Origin: Humulus lupulus
Lineage: Eukaryota > Streptophyta > Magnoliopsida > Rosales > Cannabaceae
Reading direction: 5' to 3'
Assembly: GCF_963169125.1 (NCBI RefSeq)
Contig: NC_084793.1
Span: 41,535,578 to 41,599,577 of the forward strand
DNA length: 64,000 nucleotides
Shown: piece after piece, positions 22,741 through 34,807 of the stretch
How positions within the stretch are numbered: position 1 is the stretch's first letter
How the letters are laid out: each line of letters starts with the position of its first letter
The notes under the pieces: model-generated
Databases searched by the model: none
Told to the model about the DNA's origin: nothing
What the model saw: the letters and a program-made list of their open reading frames with translations, nothing else
Made by a program: the position numbers and the translations under genes

Positions 22741-25129
22741 TGTAGCGCCCTACTTCCTTAGAGTCATTACCATGTGATTTATAAATGTGCCATTAGCTTG
22801 CTAATCGAGGTTTTAGGATGAAAAGCGTGATTAAATTTAATTAAAGACTCGTTTGATGAATATTAGATCAAAGGAGTTGGTCATTCATTAAAATTTATAA
22901 AAAATGTTACATTAGGATCCCAAAATATCGTTTGAAAATACATTTACAATCCAAAGATTTAGTACAGTCGACCTAAGTAACAAAAACAAAAATTTACCAC
23001 GTGTTCCTTTAAACAACCCCAGTCGTGGCAGCCAGGTTGACCAAACATGTACACACCGCTCCATGCCCTCCAACTCATGGTTGTTCGACCCAATATCCTT
23101 ACTCTTACCTGCACCACAGAGCACCCGTGAGCCGAGGCCCAGCAAAAGTACTTCAAGCACATCATACAATAATAGTATACCTAAACAAAACATACTTAAT
23201 CAGGACAATAGATTGCTACCAGTTCCTATTGGAATGCACGAAAATTCAACAGTAGAAAAGCTCAAAAGCACAATGGTGTAACAGCCTAATAGTATATAAA
23301 TATAATAACATAATAGTACCATAACCCAGCAATATAATAACATGACAATACAATAACTTAGTATTATAATAACAATACAGTACAATAACTTAGCAGTATA
23401 ATAACACATCTGTCTAATAACACAGCAGCGGCCTTCACTGATCGGGGTGCGCAACCAGGCACCAAGTTCGCAGTCTTAACCGAACGGGCATGTACAGCAC
23501 CCTTGAGGGTCTTGCCCTGGTGGCCTACATTCAACATGTTTAACGCCGATCTCGGCCCCTTGCCTCTCCCAGCTCTTACCGCTTCCGGCTTTTACTGATT
23601 AGTCATAGTCACATGTATGACATAACAAACATAAACAATAGATACAATGCTATACATCACATAGCTCCATGTGTACAAACAATTCTCTTACCTGGTCTCC
23701 TGAGCTGACAATCCAAAGTGATCCCAAGCACGACTCCTAATCCCGAGCCTGAGCGGTAAGACCTTGTCACAATGTATCAATAAATATCCATCATGATCTA
23801 AATCAATCAAAATCCTTTGGAATAACATACTAGCCTCCGGGGCCTCGAATTCTACTAAACTGGGTAGTAGAATCCTTCCCGATCCTTAACATCTGAGTTC
23901 CCGAGCTTAAATCTCCAATTTGGTCACTTTCCCTAATTTGAGTCGCGGCATGCCCCTTAGGGCCGCAACGCGCCCAGAGGTCAGAGAGCAGAGCTTTCTT
24001 TACTGAAGGACGTGGGTCGCAGCATGCCCCCCTAGGGTCGTGGCGCCTGGGCAAACTAAAGGCTTCTTAGCCTCTTCAAACACGCGGGTCGCGGCTCGGG
24101 CCTCCGAAACCCAAAAATCCACCATTTACATACTTCTAAACCTCTTGCAAATCAACCCAAACATATTCCAATGCCTTAATTTAGTCCAAAAATACTTTTG
24201 CTATACTCAGAGTAGTACATAAATCCAAGGAAACTGAACTAAAACTTCATCATAATTCAACTTAATCTCTTGAGTTCAAAAAACCTATGGAACACTAAAG
24301 AAGACAGAGAAATTCAACAAAAGTCTTGCTCTAATCCTTACCTCTGTATTGCTTCCAACCTTAAGCTAACTTCAATCACTTCCAGCTCCAATCCCTTTGA
24401 ATTATGAGCCTCCTCCCCTTGAATCCAGCAAAATCCCTCCTTAGCCTTGAGAAAGAGAGATAGACGTGAGGGAGAGGGAGATAAAGGCTGGGAATTTTTG
24501 TTTTTGTTGTTTCCATAGTTATAGTGGCTTATCACAGCTTCCCAGCCTGCTCTAAGCTATCCCCTAGTACAAAATGACCCATTTATCCCTAAGGTCAAAC
24601 CTTAATCCTTTAATGTCACAAGGGAATTCTCGTCACTTGCCACATCCCGCTAATTCCTCGAGTGTTCCTACAAATCCCCATTTAATCCAGACATACCCAA
24701 ATCATTACTAATAATTGCATGTTTCCCGCTAAACCCAAGCACATGCCAAGTTCTCAAAATACCCTTAGGCTTACCCCGAGCTAGGTATCCGAACTCGTTG
24801 TGACTATCCCGCTAATCTGCTCCCTAGGATCGTCTCGGACCACACATCTCAAATATATCCCCGTAACACTGGGGTCTCATTCATAACACATGCATAATTA
24901 CTTTTATGCCCTCAACGAGCCAAAATTATAAACATGACCCTATTCACAGAAATGGACCCACATGCATATTTAATACACACAAACATGCATGTCTAATCAC
25001 ATTACCACATAATTCATTTATAACACGTCATCACACATACAATCCACTACTTGCTCAATAATCCTAATTAGGCCCTCCAGGCACTATAGTTAAGGCACTC
25101 AGCCTTAATATCAAATTTGGGACGTTACA
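22741..25129 (-). repeat. Tekay 5' LTR, 2.39 kb
   Basis: On the minus strand it runs from TGTAACGTCCCAAATTTG to GTAGGGCGCTACA. A second LTR of the same family is at 32329-34807. Inside are a stretch of TAATAACA-like short repeats (23283-23425) and a GC-rich inverted-word block (23940-24110, for example 'gggtcgcggc', 'gggtcgtggcgcc'), about 1.0-1.2 kb from the LTR start, the same place as the block in the other Tekay LTR. Confidence 0.75.
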
Positions 25130-26845
25130 GAACCTCACCCAACCGTGAGCTCCCATGAACCCAGAAATCAAGCCGCATAGCCACGAACCCAGCCCCAATC
25201 CACGCCTCCTAGACACAATTTCATCACCCATGCGCGATTATAGTCACACGCAACCCTTAGGTGCATCAACATCCCCCTAAACCACAGTCGAGCTGATAGC
25301 CCAGCCTCCATTTTTTCCCTTGCCCAGAAACCATAGACTTAGTCTTCTCATAGACCCATTATCTCAAAATATTTTCCACATTTCCACTTCTATTTGGGTC
25401 TCTAATTTTTCAATGCATTTCAGTAGATCCATTATGAATTTCAGATTTAGCCTCCATTGCAAATTTCAATGTTTCACATCATTCATAATTTTTCTTTCTT
25501 GATGATTGCTCCTTCAGAGGTCATTCAACTCCAATCTTCTTGCCACTTTGGTCAAAGAAAATCATTCATCTAGCTGTGGATTTGGGAAAATTTTCAAATG
25601 AGCATTTCTCAACTCAACTCTCCATTTGTTTTACTATTTTGATTAACTGTTCTATTGATTGTGTTGTTGCTCATTGTTGTTCATGTAGTTTGTGTAGGTG
25701 TTACTCATTGCCAATGTGTTGTTATGTTTTGTGAATGTTGTTTGTGTTGAGTAGGCATTATACCTCTTGAATTTTGAGGGTGTGGATGTGTTGTGATTCT
25801 TGTATGTTTTGTTCATGTTGAGTCAATTGAGTCATTTTGTAATTTTTTTTAGTATATATGTTTTGTGTGTCTCTTTGAGAGGAAATTGTTTTGCTTTTAG
25901 TGGTGCTTAACTTTGGGGCTCGATGATGATCCGTATATATATATATATATATTGAATAAAATCCATTGTTTTTCCTTTTGTTGTATGATCTACTACTAGT
26001 ACTTGAGTGTTTTTCCCATTTTGTGTGCATAGCTTGACAAAAAAAATTCTTGAACCCTTAAGGCTAGCTAGATTTTTGGGAGAGCCTAAGTTTCTAGAAT
26101 TTCTTAGTGGTTCTTTTGAGGCGAAATCCTAGACATCAATAAATCGATACATGATTTAGGTCATCTTTGGACCTTTTGAGCCTTTCGAGCCAACCATGCT
26201 ATATGTTTTATCCCTAGTCACCCCTTTGAGCTTATTTGATCATTTTTTTTCTTTGCCACATATTAGCCTAGCAATATACACATCATTTCACCATACCCTT
26301 GAGCACCTTAGTCATTATAGATTGTAATTTGATTGTTTCACAATAAGAGAGGGTGAGATGAACATAATTCTTGTTGAGTGGCATCTTGATGAGTGTTTCC
26401 ATTGTTTTCTTTTTTTGTTTTCAACATTGGGGACAATGTTGATTTTTAAGTTTGGAGGAGAGTGTGACTTATCTTGTGTCTCTTTCCATTTATATATTAA
26501 AAAATGAAAAAAAAAAAACAAATATATGTGTAAAAAAAAAAGAGTGCACTCCAATAAAAAAAATTGTACAAATAAAGTTTGCAATTAAGTTTGGGGGTGT
26601 AGCATCTTATCTAAAAAAAGAGAGTAAAGTATAGTTTTGGTATTATGATTCTTTCTTTGTTTATTTTTAATAATGAATTATGGAAAGAGTGATATTCAAA
26701 TTGTATGGGGTATTCTTTGGGGATTGATTGTGAGCTCATACTTTGGTCCTAGGAAGATTGAGGTGCTTTTAGGGTGAATTGAGCCTAAAATGACTTCTTT
26801 TTTAACCACCTTCACCTAAGCCTTGCATTACAAGCTTGAATAAGT
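25130..26845 (+). other. Athila 3' non-coding region, first part
   Basis: No gene supported. The stretch has features of the Athila region between the last ORF and the 3' LTR: 'aacattggggacaatgttgat' near 26424 and a purine-rich AAGTTTGGGGGTGT near 26588. Small ORFs are low-complexity. A (TA)n tract lies at 25937-25952. The region resumes at 29885 after the CACTA element. Confidence 0.5.
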
Positions 26846-27068
26846 CACTACAACAATTTTCACTTTTAATGACTCTCTATAATGACTTACACCAATGGTG
26901 TAAGTCATTAAAAGTATTCAGGGATATTTAAAGTCTAATGGTGTAAGTCATTAAAAGTTCTTGTTGATGACTACCAAGGTAAGTCATTAAAAGTGGTGGG
27001 AGACGTTAATTGAAAAGTATGAATATAAAATTATTTATTTATAAAATATCAGACTTGTAAGAGCATCT

Positions 27069-27200
27069 GACGTCTCCCCTGGGAAGACGTGCCAGACATC
27101 TAACGTCTCCCCTCGGGAGACGTGCCACATGGGACGTCTCCCCAGGGGAGACGTTAGATGTCTGGCACGTCTTCCCAGGGGAGACGTTAAATGTTTGGCC
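27069..27200. repeat. CACTA left subterminal inverted-word array
   Basis: Four tandem near-palindromes built from ACGTCTCCCC and GGGGAGACGT, separated by 'tgccagacatcta' and 'tggcacgtct' type spacers. The same words recur near the right end (29575-29860). Likely transposase-binding sites. Confidence 0.7.
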
Positions 27201-28710
27201 TAATATATATATATATATATTTAGTCTTTCTTTCTTCTTCCCCGAGCGCACGAACCAGAGGCGGAGAAGGGCGATTTCAGGGCCATTTTTTTTGACGATT
27301 TTGGCCGATTTTAGGCTATAAAGTCTCATTTGAGGTAAGTTTTTATTATTTATAAGTGTTGTATAATAGTTAGGATAATTTTCATGCTTATTGTCTCTAG
27401 TTATTAAGGAATTGATATTGGGATTTTAGGGTTTATGAGTGGCGGGTTTGGGTGATTTTTGGCTCAACAAAGTGGATTTAAAGCATATTTGAGGTAGGAT
27501 TTCAAGATTAAACAATGTATTATAGTTAGAATGGTAGAAAAAATTATTTTTGTGCATTTTTTTAATATGATTTGTGGGTTTTATTAGAAATATTAGTTTA
27601 AAGTATGAAAAATAATTTTTATGTATATTTGAGATATTATATTGTTTAATTTTAAGATGATACCACATTATTTACTATTTTTAATTTTTTATTACTATTT
27701 AATCCGAAAATTATACATTTTTTAATTAATTTTTAATGTTTGTTAAGTATATATATGTAAATATATTTTGCTAAAATGTATTTAATAATTGTTTAAAATA
27801 ATAAAAATAATTTAATTTAAATTTTACATACAAAATAGTAATTCAAGTTTATAATGTTTATAATTTTTTTTAATTTATATTATTATTTAATTAGAAAATT
27901 ATATATATTTGTAATCTTTATTAAAATTTAAGTAGGTTATTTATATATAGGTATGTTATTTTATTGATTTAGTAATCTTTTATTAATTAATTAATTAATT
28001 TAAATTTTTAAGTTGTGGTTTTAACAGAGATTTTTATGAGATTTTTGCCTCAAATTTTCGATTTCAAGCACACATTTGAAGTTTTTAAGTTTATAAAATT
28101 TCAATAATAAGTTATTGTTAATCTAATTATTTAGTGAATTTTGTTTAGTAATATTTTATTTATTAATTAATTTAGTTTTGTAGGTTATGAATTTAATAGA
28201 AAAGTGCGCTCTTTGTAAAGTGAAGTAAATTTGCTAGCAAAGACTATTAATTGCAAGTGGTACATACATTATCTTCTTTCTTGTTTTAGCATTATTAAAC
28301 TTTTGTTAGAGGGGTTTAAATATCTTAAATATTCATCCATAGTGAAGTAGGTTCTGAGATTAAAATTGTGTGTTTCGGTGATAACAGAAGGTTGAGAACT
28401 GTGTGTTTTAGTGAAGTAGGTTATGGAAAATTTGTTTGTGTGCTGCGGAGCTATAAGGAAGAAACTTATTGTGTGTTGTTTGAATTTTTTGACTTGTTGT
28501 TCACATATGGTTAGATCACTATTATAGGGGAAATGCTGCTCGATTTTGTCTAGAATTATGTATTTTATTATTCTATTATTATATTTGTATTATGTTGTGC
28601 TTATTCGATTGGATTTGATTAGATTGACAGATGGTTATGTTACTAATATAGGAGAAATGCTGCCCAATTTTTCGTATGCTTATTTAGTTTTTTTATTTTT
28701 TTTATTTTTC

Positions 28711-28854
28711 ATGAACATAGAAGATGATATGGATAGAAAATGGATGTCAGCGAATAGGTTATCCGTGGAATATAAAAACGGTGTCAACTTTTTTCTGACT
28801 AGTCTACCAAAACATCTCGAGATTCCAAATAATATAGAAATTGTGCAACCTTAA
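28711..28854 (+). pseudogene. CACTA transposase-associated domain fragment
   Basis: Start ATG at 28711 (MNIEDDMDRKWM). The stretch MDRKWMSANRLSVEYKNGVNFF matches the start of the plant transposase-associated domain (Transpos_assoc, Pfam PF13963), the N-terminal domain of En/Spm-CACTA transposases. It ends in TAA at 28852-28854 after about 30 further residues with none of the zinc-binding Cys/His that follow in the family. The catalytic domain is absent. It lies between the subterminal arrays of the CACTA element. Confidence 0.65.
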
Positions 28855-28943
28855 GTAGCTAATTACAACTTCAATTATTTTGAAAATCCATAGTTGAATT
28901 TTACTAATATTCTTTATATTAAGTATTTTTATTTAAATATTAG

Positions 28944-29250
28944 TGTCCATACCAACGAGACAATGTGTCATTTGGATATTATGTGATGAGGATGTTGAAG
29001 GATTACATTGAACATCCACGACCTGGACGTTACTTGAAGAAAGAGGTATGTATATAAATTTATACAAAGTTAACAATTTATTTATTATTATAGTATATAT
29101 AATTAAATAATAATTAACTAATATATTTTACTTTGTATTGTTTTGTAGCTAAACACTACGCCATATACACCAACACAGATTAATGAAATGCGACAACACT
29201 AGGCGAACCATATGCTACCGATAATTCAAAGTCATCGTCCCACATATTAG
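28944..29250 (+). pseudogene. Ulp1-like cysteine protease C-terminal exons in CACTA
   Basis: Exon 28944-29045 is preceded by AG and followed by GTATGT. A second exon starts after TTTTGTAG at 29149 and runs to TAG at 29248-29250, with one internal TAG near 29200. The first exon reads CPYQRDNVSFGYYVMRMLKDY; Ulp1/C48 proteases have Q...(N/D)..CGYYV there, so the catalytic Cys appears to be Phe (one base change, TGT to TTT). Ulp1-like domains are known passengers of plant CACTA and Mutator-like elements. Upstream catalytic His and Asp are not present. Confidence 0.55.
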
Positions 29251-29636
29251 GTTTTTTTTTACTTTATATTTCTTACTATATGTCTAGCTAGCTAGAATAA
29301 TATTTGTTAATTTTGTATGTTTAACAACAAATATTACATTTGTGTATATTTAGCTAGCAAAAACATATTATATACACATTTTTGTTTTATTAATGAAAAT
29401 TCACAATTTAAATTTGCATATAATTTAGATTTTTAAATTAATATATTTAATTATATTTTTAAAAAATAATATATTTAATTCTATTTTTAAAAAATAATAT
29501 ATTTAATTCTATTAATTAATATAGTGAAAATAATTATTTAATTATTTTTTTTTTAAAATACAAAAACCTATGATGACTCCCAAGGGGAGACGTTGAATGT
29601 CTACAAAGTCTCCCCATGGGAGACGTCATAGGTACC

Positions 29637-29780
29637 TACAACGTCTCCCATGGGGAGACTTTGTAGACATTTAATGTCTCCCCCTGGGAGTCATCATAGG
29701 GTGTACGTGTACACCCTATGATGACTCCCAGGGGGAGACGTTAAATGTCTATAAAGTCTCCCCATGGGAGTCATTATAGG
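29637..29780. repeat. large inverted repeat near CACTA right end
   Basis: Centred on GTGTACGTGTACAC (29701-29714), arms of about 50 bases match with two mismatches, and shorter matches carry the pairing to about 70 bases a side. The arms contain the ACGTCTCCCC words. Such DNA can form a cruciform, or a hairpin if transcribed. Confidence 0.75.
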
Positions 29781-29884
29781 GCCACTTCAGATGGCTCCTG
29801 CAACAACGTCTCCCCTAGGGGGAGACATTAAATGTCTATAATGTCTCCCCCATGTAGCCATTAAATGCCTATTTTGTTGTAGTG

Positions 29885-30309
29885 AGTCCTTTTGATCTTT
29901 GGTTTGGTGTTTGTCTACATTAGTGGAGAAGGTATCACTACGGCAACCTATGGAGACAATTATTAGGCTTTAGGATCAAGAGCTAGCTTGCTTTGGGGAG
30001 ATTTGAGAATAATTTTTGAAGAGCTATGTACACACTTTAGAGGATAACGCTTGATTCTTAGTTTGATAACATTTGAGGAATTTGGTTGAAAGCATTTGGA
30101 AGAAGCATCATCATCTTTTTAATAAATTTCGAAGAGCATTTGCCTTGTTAAGCATAATACTAAGTTAAGCATTTCCTCTCATTTGTGTGTCTTTTGTAGT
30201 GTTTAATCATTTTGTGTGTTTATCTTATTTTGAGTTGGATTTCCTTATTTATTTTCTTTTATCTTTAGAGTCGTCACTCGGGACGAGCAATGAGATAAGT
30301 TTAGGGGTG
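29885..30309 (+). other. Athila 3' region, second part, with polypurine tract
   Basis: Continues the Athila 3' non-coding region after the CACTA insertion. Ends in AAGTTTAGGGGTG (30297-30309), a polypurine tract directly before the LTR start TGATAACTC. No gene. Confidence 0.6.
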
Positions 30310-31666
30310 TGATAACTCTAGGAATTAGAGTTATTTTAATGCTTTTTAACTTATATTTTTATCAAGAAAATAGTGGTTTAGGGTGTTTTGTAGTATTTTT
30401 ATTATGGTTTTGTCAAATATTAATTATAATTAAATAATATTGAATATTAGATTAATGCTTGAAAAATTTATCTTAAGATGTTGATTTTTTTCTTGACAGG
30501 TGGTTGGTAGAGTTGTGGACATTTTGAGATGGATTTGAATATTGAAGCAGAATTAGGATTTTGGGATGTCGCAGCATTGTAGTAGCATCGCGTTCTGCCA
30601 GCTATCTATTTGGAAGATCCACGTGGAAGCTAATCCATTAGTTTTAACTATTGGTTCTTTGACTCACTTTAAGCTGGGATAATTATTAATTATAAGGCTA
30701 TTGGGCCATTAATTACCTTTGGGTCCATTTGCTAGCAAAGGAAGAGGAGTGAAAAAGAGGCTCATGTGGGTAGTAAATGGGGGAATGACCTAATTGTATT
30801 ATTAACATTTCCCATTTTGGAGCAATACACTTACAGAGGAGAGAAAAGGAGGCAACCACCATTGAATAATGAGGAGAATCAAGAAGAAGAAGAAGAAGAA
30901 GAAAGAGAAGGATTCAAGAGAGGAAGATCATTTTGGGAACATCTTTTTGACTTGATTCTCTTACCCTTCTCCTTAATATTTTATTTTCTTTTTCTTGTAT
31001 TTTCTAAACAATGATTTATTTTGTAATGGGTGTTTTTGAGATATTGATTATGAGCTAAACTTTTCATTGCTAGGATAATTAATGAACTCTATTATGTAAT
31101 TTCAATACTTGTTATTGATGCTAAGTCCTAATTGGGTTTTATTCATTCAAGTACTTTTCATGGTTAATGCTTGTCATTGCTTGATCACCTTTAGTGAGTA
31201 ATTGAATTAATTGTGGCTACTGAAAAGGGTTATAATTAATGGTCTTGAATGGTGCAAGATTAATTTCTTTTGATTTTAATTTTGTGATGATATAGACATA
31301 TATTGTTTCCTTGCATAATCGTTTGGAATTGGTGCTTGGGAATTTATTCTTGTAATTAGATTGAATAGACATGTGTTAGTTTAATTAGAGAATTGATATC
31401 AAAGTGACTTTGATAGAAGCCTATGAACTAAATTAGAATTCTAGATTAATTATTCCCAGCTTGCCACAACATTACTGCAACATTAGCATCATGTTTACAT
31501 TTAAGGAGGAATTAATTATTCTAGCTCATCATCATTGTCTTGTTCTTTCATTCATTTGTTTATTTTTTCTACTTTCTTATTTAGTCTTTTAGATTTAATA
31601 AAATCATTATCAATTGCTTTATTCCAATTGTTAAGTGTTGATTTTATACAATTTATTGCTAACACA
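30310..31666 (+). repeat. Athila 3' LTR, 3' end missing
   Basis: Begins TGATAACTCTAGG and follows 14517-15895 closely, with the 'gggatgtcgcagcattgtag' block (30564) and a shorter GAA tract (30881-30908). Similarity stops at 'gctaacaca' (31666). The last ~100 bases present in the 5' LTR are absent, and gag sequence of another element begins. Confidence 0.75.
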
Positions 31667-32328
31667 AAGGCCTGCAGCTTGATTTGTTCTTGAGTTACTG
31701 TTGCACGCTTCATACTAGAACAGGCTATATGATCCTTTAGATGTTTATTTGGATCCTCACCAGGCAGCCCATGGAAAGGTGGCAATAAATGAATAACGCC
31801 ATATTTTAGCTCAAAGTTTACCTCGAGGTTTGGGTATTAGATACATAGCGGTTGGTGGTCAATATCAGGTGCTGCCTACTCCTTCAACTCTATTCTGATT
31901 GTCTTAAGCCATAATGGTCTGTGACATTTCCGACGACTCATAATTATTGTCTGATGAATCTGAATTATCACGAATTTTAAAATCCACTGGTTGCGAAACA
32001 ATTCGTTGATACAATTGGCTTGAAGTTTTTCTTGGAATAGTGGAAGATTCTTGAGATGGATTAGATGATTTGGACTCTAAAAAGGATTTGTTCTTTTGTA
32101 CTCTTTCTTCCAATTCTCCATAAATAAAACCCTAAGAGCAAGAAACAAGAGAAAATAAGTTAGTAAATAATTTATTAATTTGAATAATAAAAAGACTTAC
32201 AATAGTCCCCGGCAACAGTGCCAAAAATTTGATGTGTGTCGTATGTCGTACCAATCTTAATTATTTATTATATCTTAATTTTACCAAGTACTTCAGTATA
32301 GTAACAAATAAAGTTCGAATCTACAGAG
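31667..32328 (-). pseudogene. Athila-like gag start, primer site and LTR end (minus strand)
   Basis: From high to low coordinates: the last bases of an LTR (32328 to about 32243), a primer site (ATTTTTGGCACTGTTGCCGGGG on minus, near plus 32208-32229), a leader with a start near 32113 (MEERVQKNKSF...), and the gag block MPPFHGLPGEDPNKHLKD.HIACSSM (31785 downward), broken off at 31667. This gag is of another Athila-like lineage than the one at 13310-14510 and covers the same region, so the two are not halves of one gene. The LTR is interrupted by the Tekay element from 32329. Confidence 0.65.
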
Positions 32329-34807
32329 TGTAACGCCCTAGATAGCCAAGACGGTCACACTATGTATTTAAATAGTGCTAGACTCGCTAAACGAGTCATT
32401 TGGCCATAAACATGTAACTAAACGTGATTAATGGCTTAGGGTTAAAAAATTTGGATGAAAGGAACAGTCATTACCTGGGATCCCAAAATAAACATTTACA
32501 AAGTTTTTTACAGTTCCAAAAGGGTAATTATAACTCAAAAGTTACAAACAGCCGACCTAAGTAGCAAAATAGGGTTTGACCCTAGCTCCTCTAAGAAACC
32601 CTGGCCGTGGGGGTCGAGCAGCCACATATGTACACGTCACCGCCGAAGCTCTCCAACTCATGGCTGGTCCAGCTTCCCTTTCCCCTTACGTGCACCACAT
32701 AGCACCCGTGAGCCAAGGCTCGGTAAGAAAACTTAAACATGCTCATAAGCAGATAATAACATATTAGTGAATCATAATAAGCAAGCCTAGCAGTAACAAC
32801 CATACTCATGCATGCATTGTATTCATATAAATGACAACATCGTCATATCGGGGCCAGTTGCTATAATTAACTGACTAATAAGTCATTTTGGGGCCCAGTG
32901 CCCTAGGATATGGGACTAATAAGTCACCCTAGGGCCCGTTGCCCTATCATCTATATAACCAGCCTTGGAGCTAGCCCAGCGTACCTGACGCTTTAATTTT
33001 CCACGACCATTGGGTCGGAAAAGTGTATAATGCACTCCTGATTAGATCTAACCATAACGACCAGCGCTCAGTGTGTTATTGCCACCCTTGACTTATAAGT
33101 CAATGCTTTTGACCAGCGCTTAGCGATATCGCCATCCTTGACTTATAATTCAAGCCTTTCTGAAACAGATAATGCAAACCAACATACATTATATAACAAT
33201 TATCCAGACACAGAGCATTCAACATGCTTAATCACACAATCATAGTCATAATCATAATCATGGTCATTCACATGGGCCCAAGCCCTAAGAAAATCTATAC
33301 TTAACAATCGGGCCAAGCCCTAATCACATATTTCACATATTGGGTGCACTTTTCTTACCTTTGGCCCAAGCACAAGTTAAATATGAACGACCATCGAGCA
33401 CGATCCTATCCCGATCCCTAGCGGTAACCTAGTCACATCGATAAGTAACATCCTCATTAAGATAAATCCCAAAAACAAACTCCAGGACCAATCTTGTGCT
33501 CTCGTGACTTCCAATCCCACCCAACGGGGTGGTGGAACCATCCCCCTAGCCTCCAAAGCCTTCCCAAGCTCTAAAAATGGGGCTTGTTGTACTTGGTATA
33601 AGGCAGGGATGGCCCAAGGATAGGGCAGGGGCGCCCAATCAAGTCAGAGAGCCCCCTAACACTTCCTCTGCATAGCGTAGGGGTTCCCAACACAAGGGCA
33701 GGAGCGCCCTAACCCATACAGGGAGCCCCAAGGTCCTCCTCTGTATATCAGAGGACCGCCCAACCATAAGTGCAGGGGAACTCCCCTGCAAACCCAAAAA
33801 TTTTGAGTTTTCCACTTGCATTTTCCCTTAATTCAAAGCACCAAAATCCACTCCAATTTCCAATCCCAGTCAAAAATGAGTCCTAAAACTAGTATAATTC
33901 AACCGAAGTAACACATAGACACCAAAAACTCCCCCAAACTCCCACTAAAACTCAAAACCCATACTTGAGCTTCAAAGCTCAAGAAAACATCAAGAACATA
34001 AGCAATTCAAAGCAAAACTTAGAGAATTCTTACCTCAAACTATTAGGCTACAATCCTAAGGTATCCCTTAGCCCAAACCTAGCTTCAATCTTCCAATCTT
34101 TGAGCTTTTCTTCCTCCAAAATTCAAAAACACCCCAAGCTATGAGAGAGAGAGAGAGAGAATAACGAGAGAGAGCTAAGAACTTGCTAAGTGTTTCTATC
34201 TACTTCTGAGAGTTTCAACTCAGCAATGTCACCCCTTAGACATAAAAAGTCCAAAATGCCCCTTAGCCCATTATCTATTCTCTAATGCTCACAAGGGCAA
34301 ATTCGTCATTTGCCATTTTTCCCATTAATCATAATTAACATCTCATAATTCTTGTTACTTCCAATATCCTCAAATAATTACCAAATAATTTCCCATTACC
34401 CAATCAATCCCGGTAATGTACTAAATTACCAAAATACCCCTAGGCTCACCCTGAGCCGGGTATTTAACCCTGTTATGACTAAACTGCTACTTTTCTCGCT
34501 AAGATCGTCTCTTGCCGAATAATCCAAATATATCCACATAATAATGTGGTCTCAATCAATATGCACACATATATATACAAGTATACTCTCAACGGGCCAA
34601 AATTACGAAAATGCCCTTCTAATAAGAAAAGGGCCCACATGCATGCTTAGTACACCTAAACATGCAAATACAGTCGTATTATAATATAATTCTCATAATT
34701 CATATAATCATGCATATTATCACATAATAATGCAATTAAATCAGTTATTGTCCTCCTGGCCCTCTAATCAAGGCACTATGCCTTATTAGGAAATTTGGGA
34801 CATTACA
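32329..34807 (-). repeat. Tekay 3' LTR, 2.48 kb
   Basis: On the minus strand from TGTAATGTCCCAAATTTCC to CTAGGGCGTTACA. Same family as 22741-25129. It holds two short tandem duplications: 32850-32945 (units around 'ggggcccagtgccctagg' and 'gactaataagtca') and 33058-33160 (units around 'gaccagcgctcag' and 'cttgacttataa'). It also has a GC-rich block of inverted words (33600-33790, for example 'cctctgcatagcgtagg') about 1.0-1.2 kb from the LTR start, and a (GA)n tract at 34143-34175. Confidence 0.75.

Larger units (their letters stand above)
17057..25129 (-). mobile_element. Tekay-type chromovirus element, minus strand, decayed
   Basis: 5' LTR 25129-22741, tRNA-iMet primer site 22738-22721, decayed gag (22700-21098) and pol (19923-17463), and a 3' LTR fragment (17462-17057) matching 22817-23220. 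A gypsy solo LTR with a clean target duplication (19929-21092) sits between gag and pol. Pol is recognisable only as scattered words on the minus strand near 19400-19200, such as DRHPLPRIN and KLTNAL. The left edge lacks the last ~75 LTR bases, so no element-level target duplication can be seen. Confidence 0.7.
26846..29884 (+). mobile_element. CACTA transposon, internally deleted
   Basis: Ends CACTACAACAATTTTC (26846) and its inverse AAAATAGG-type TIR at 29884 (TTTTGTTGTAGTG), flanked by a perfect 3-bp duplication AGT (26843-26845, 29885-29887). Subterminal zones are dense in inverted words: 'gtaagtcattaaaagt' three times at 26894-27000 and ACGTCTCCCC/GGGGAGACGT pairs at 27069-27190 and 29575-29860, the kind of sites CACTA transposases bind. 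The interior holds a transposase-associated fragment and two exons of a Ulp1-like protease tail. The catalytic transposase is missing, so the copy is non-autonomous. Confidence 0.8.
14517..31666 (+). mobile_element. Athila-type gypsy element, plus strand, with nested insertions
   Basis: 5' LTR 14517-15991, primer site 15995-16008, gag remnant 16151-17056, then interrupted by a minus-strand Tekay element (17057-25129). Its 3' non-coding region follows (25130-26845, continued 29885-30309 after a CACTA insertion), then a polypurine tract and a 3' LTR (30310-31666) that lacks about its last 100 bases. Pol is absent between gag and the 3' region, or was lost with the Tekay insertion. The two LTRs are alike throughout, including the purine (GAA) tract. 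No target duplication can be shown because the right edge is truncated. Confidence 0.75.

Noticed and set aside
26452..26634. K-rich 60-residue ORF
   Set aside because: Poly(A)-like low-complexity stretch of the Athila 3' region.
27069..29860. Possible CRISPR-like or satellite array
   Set aside because: Repeats are split between the two ends of a CACTA element with TIRs and a 3-bp duplication, so they are subterminal repeats.
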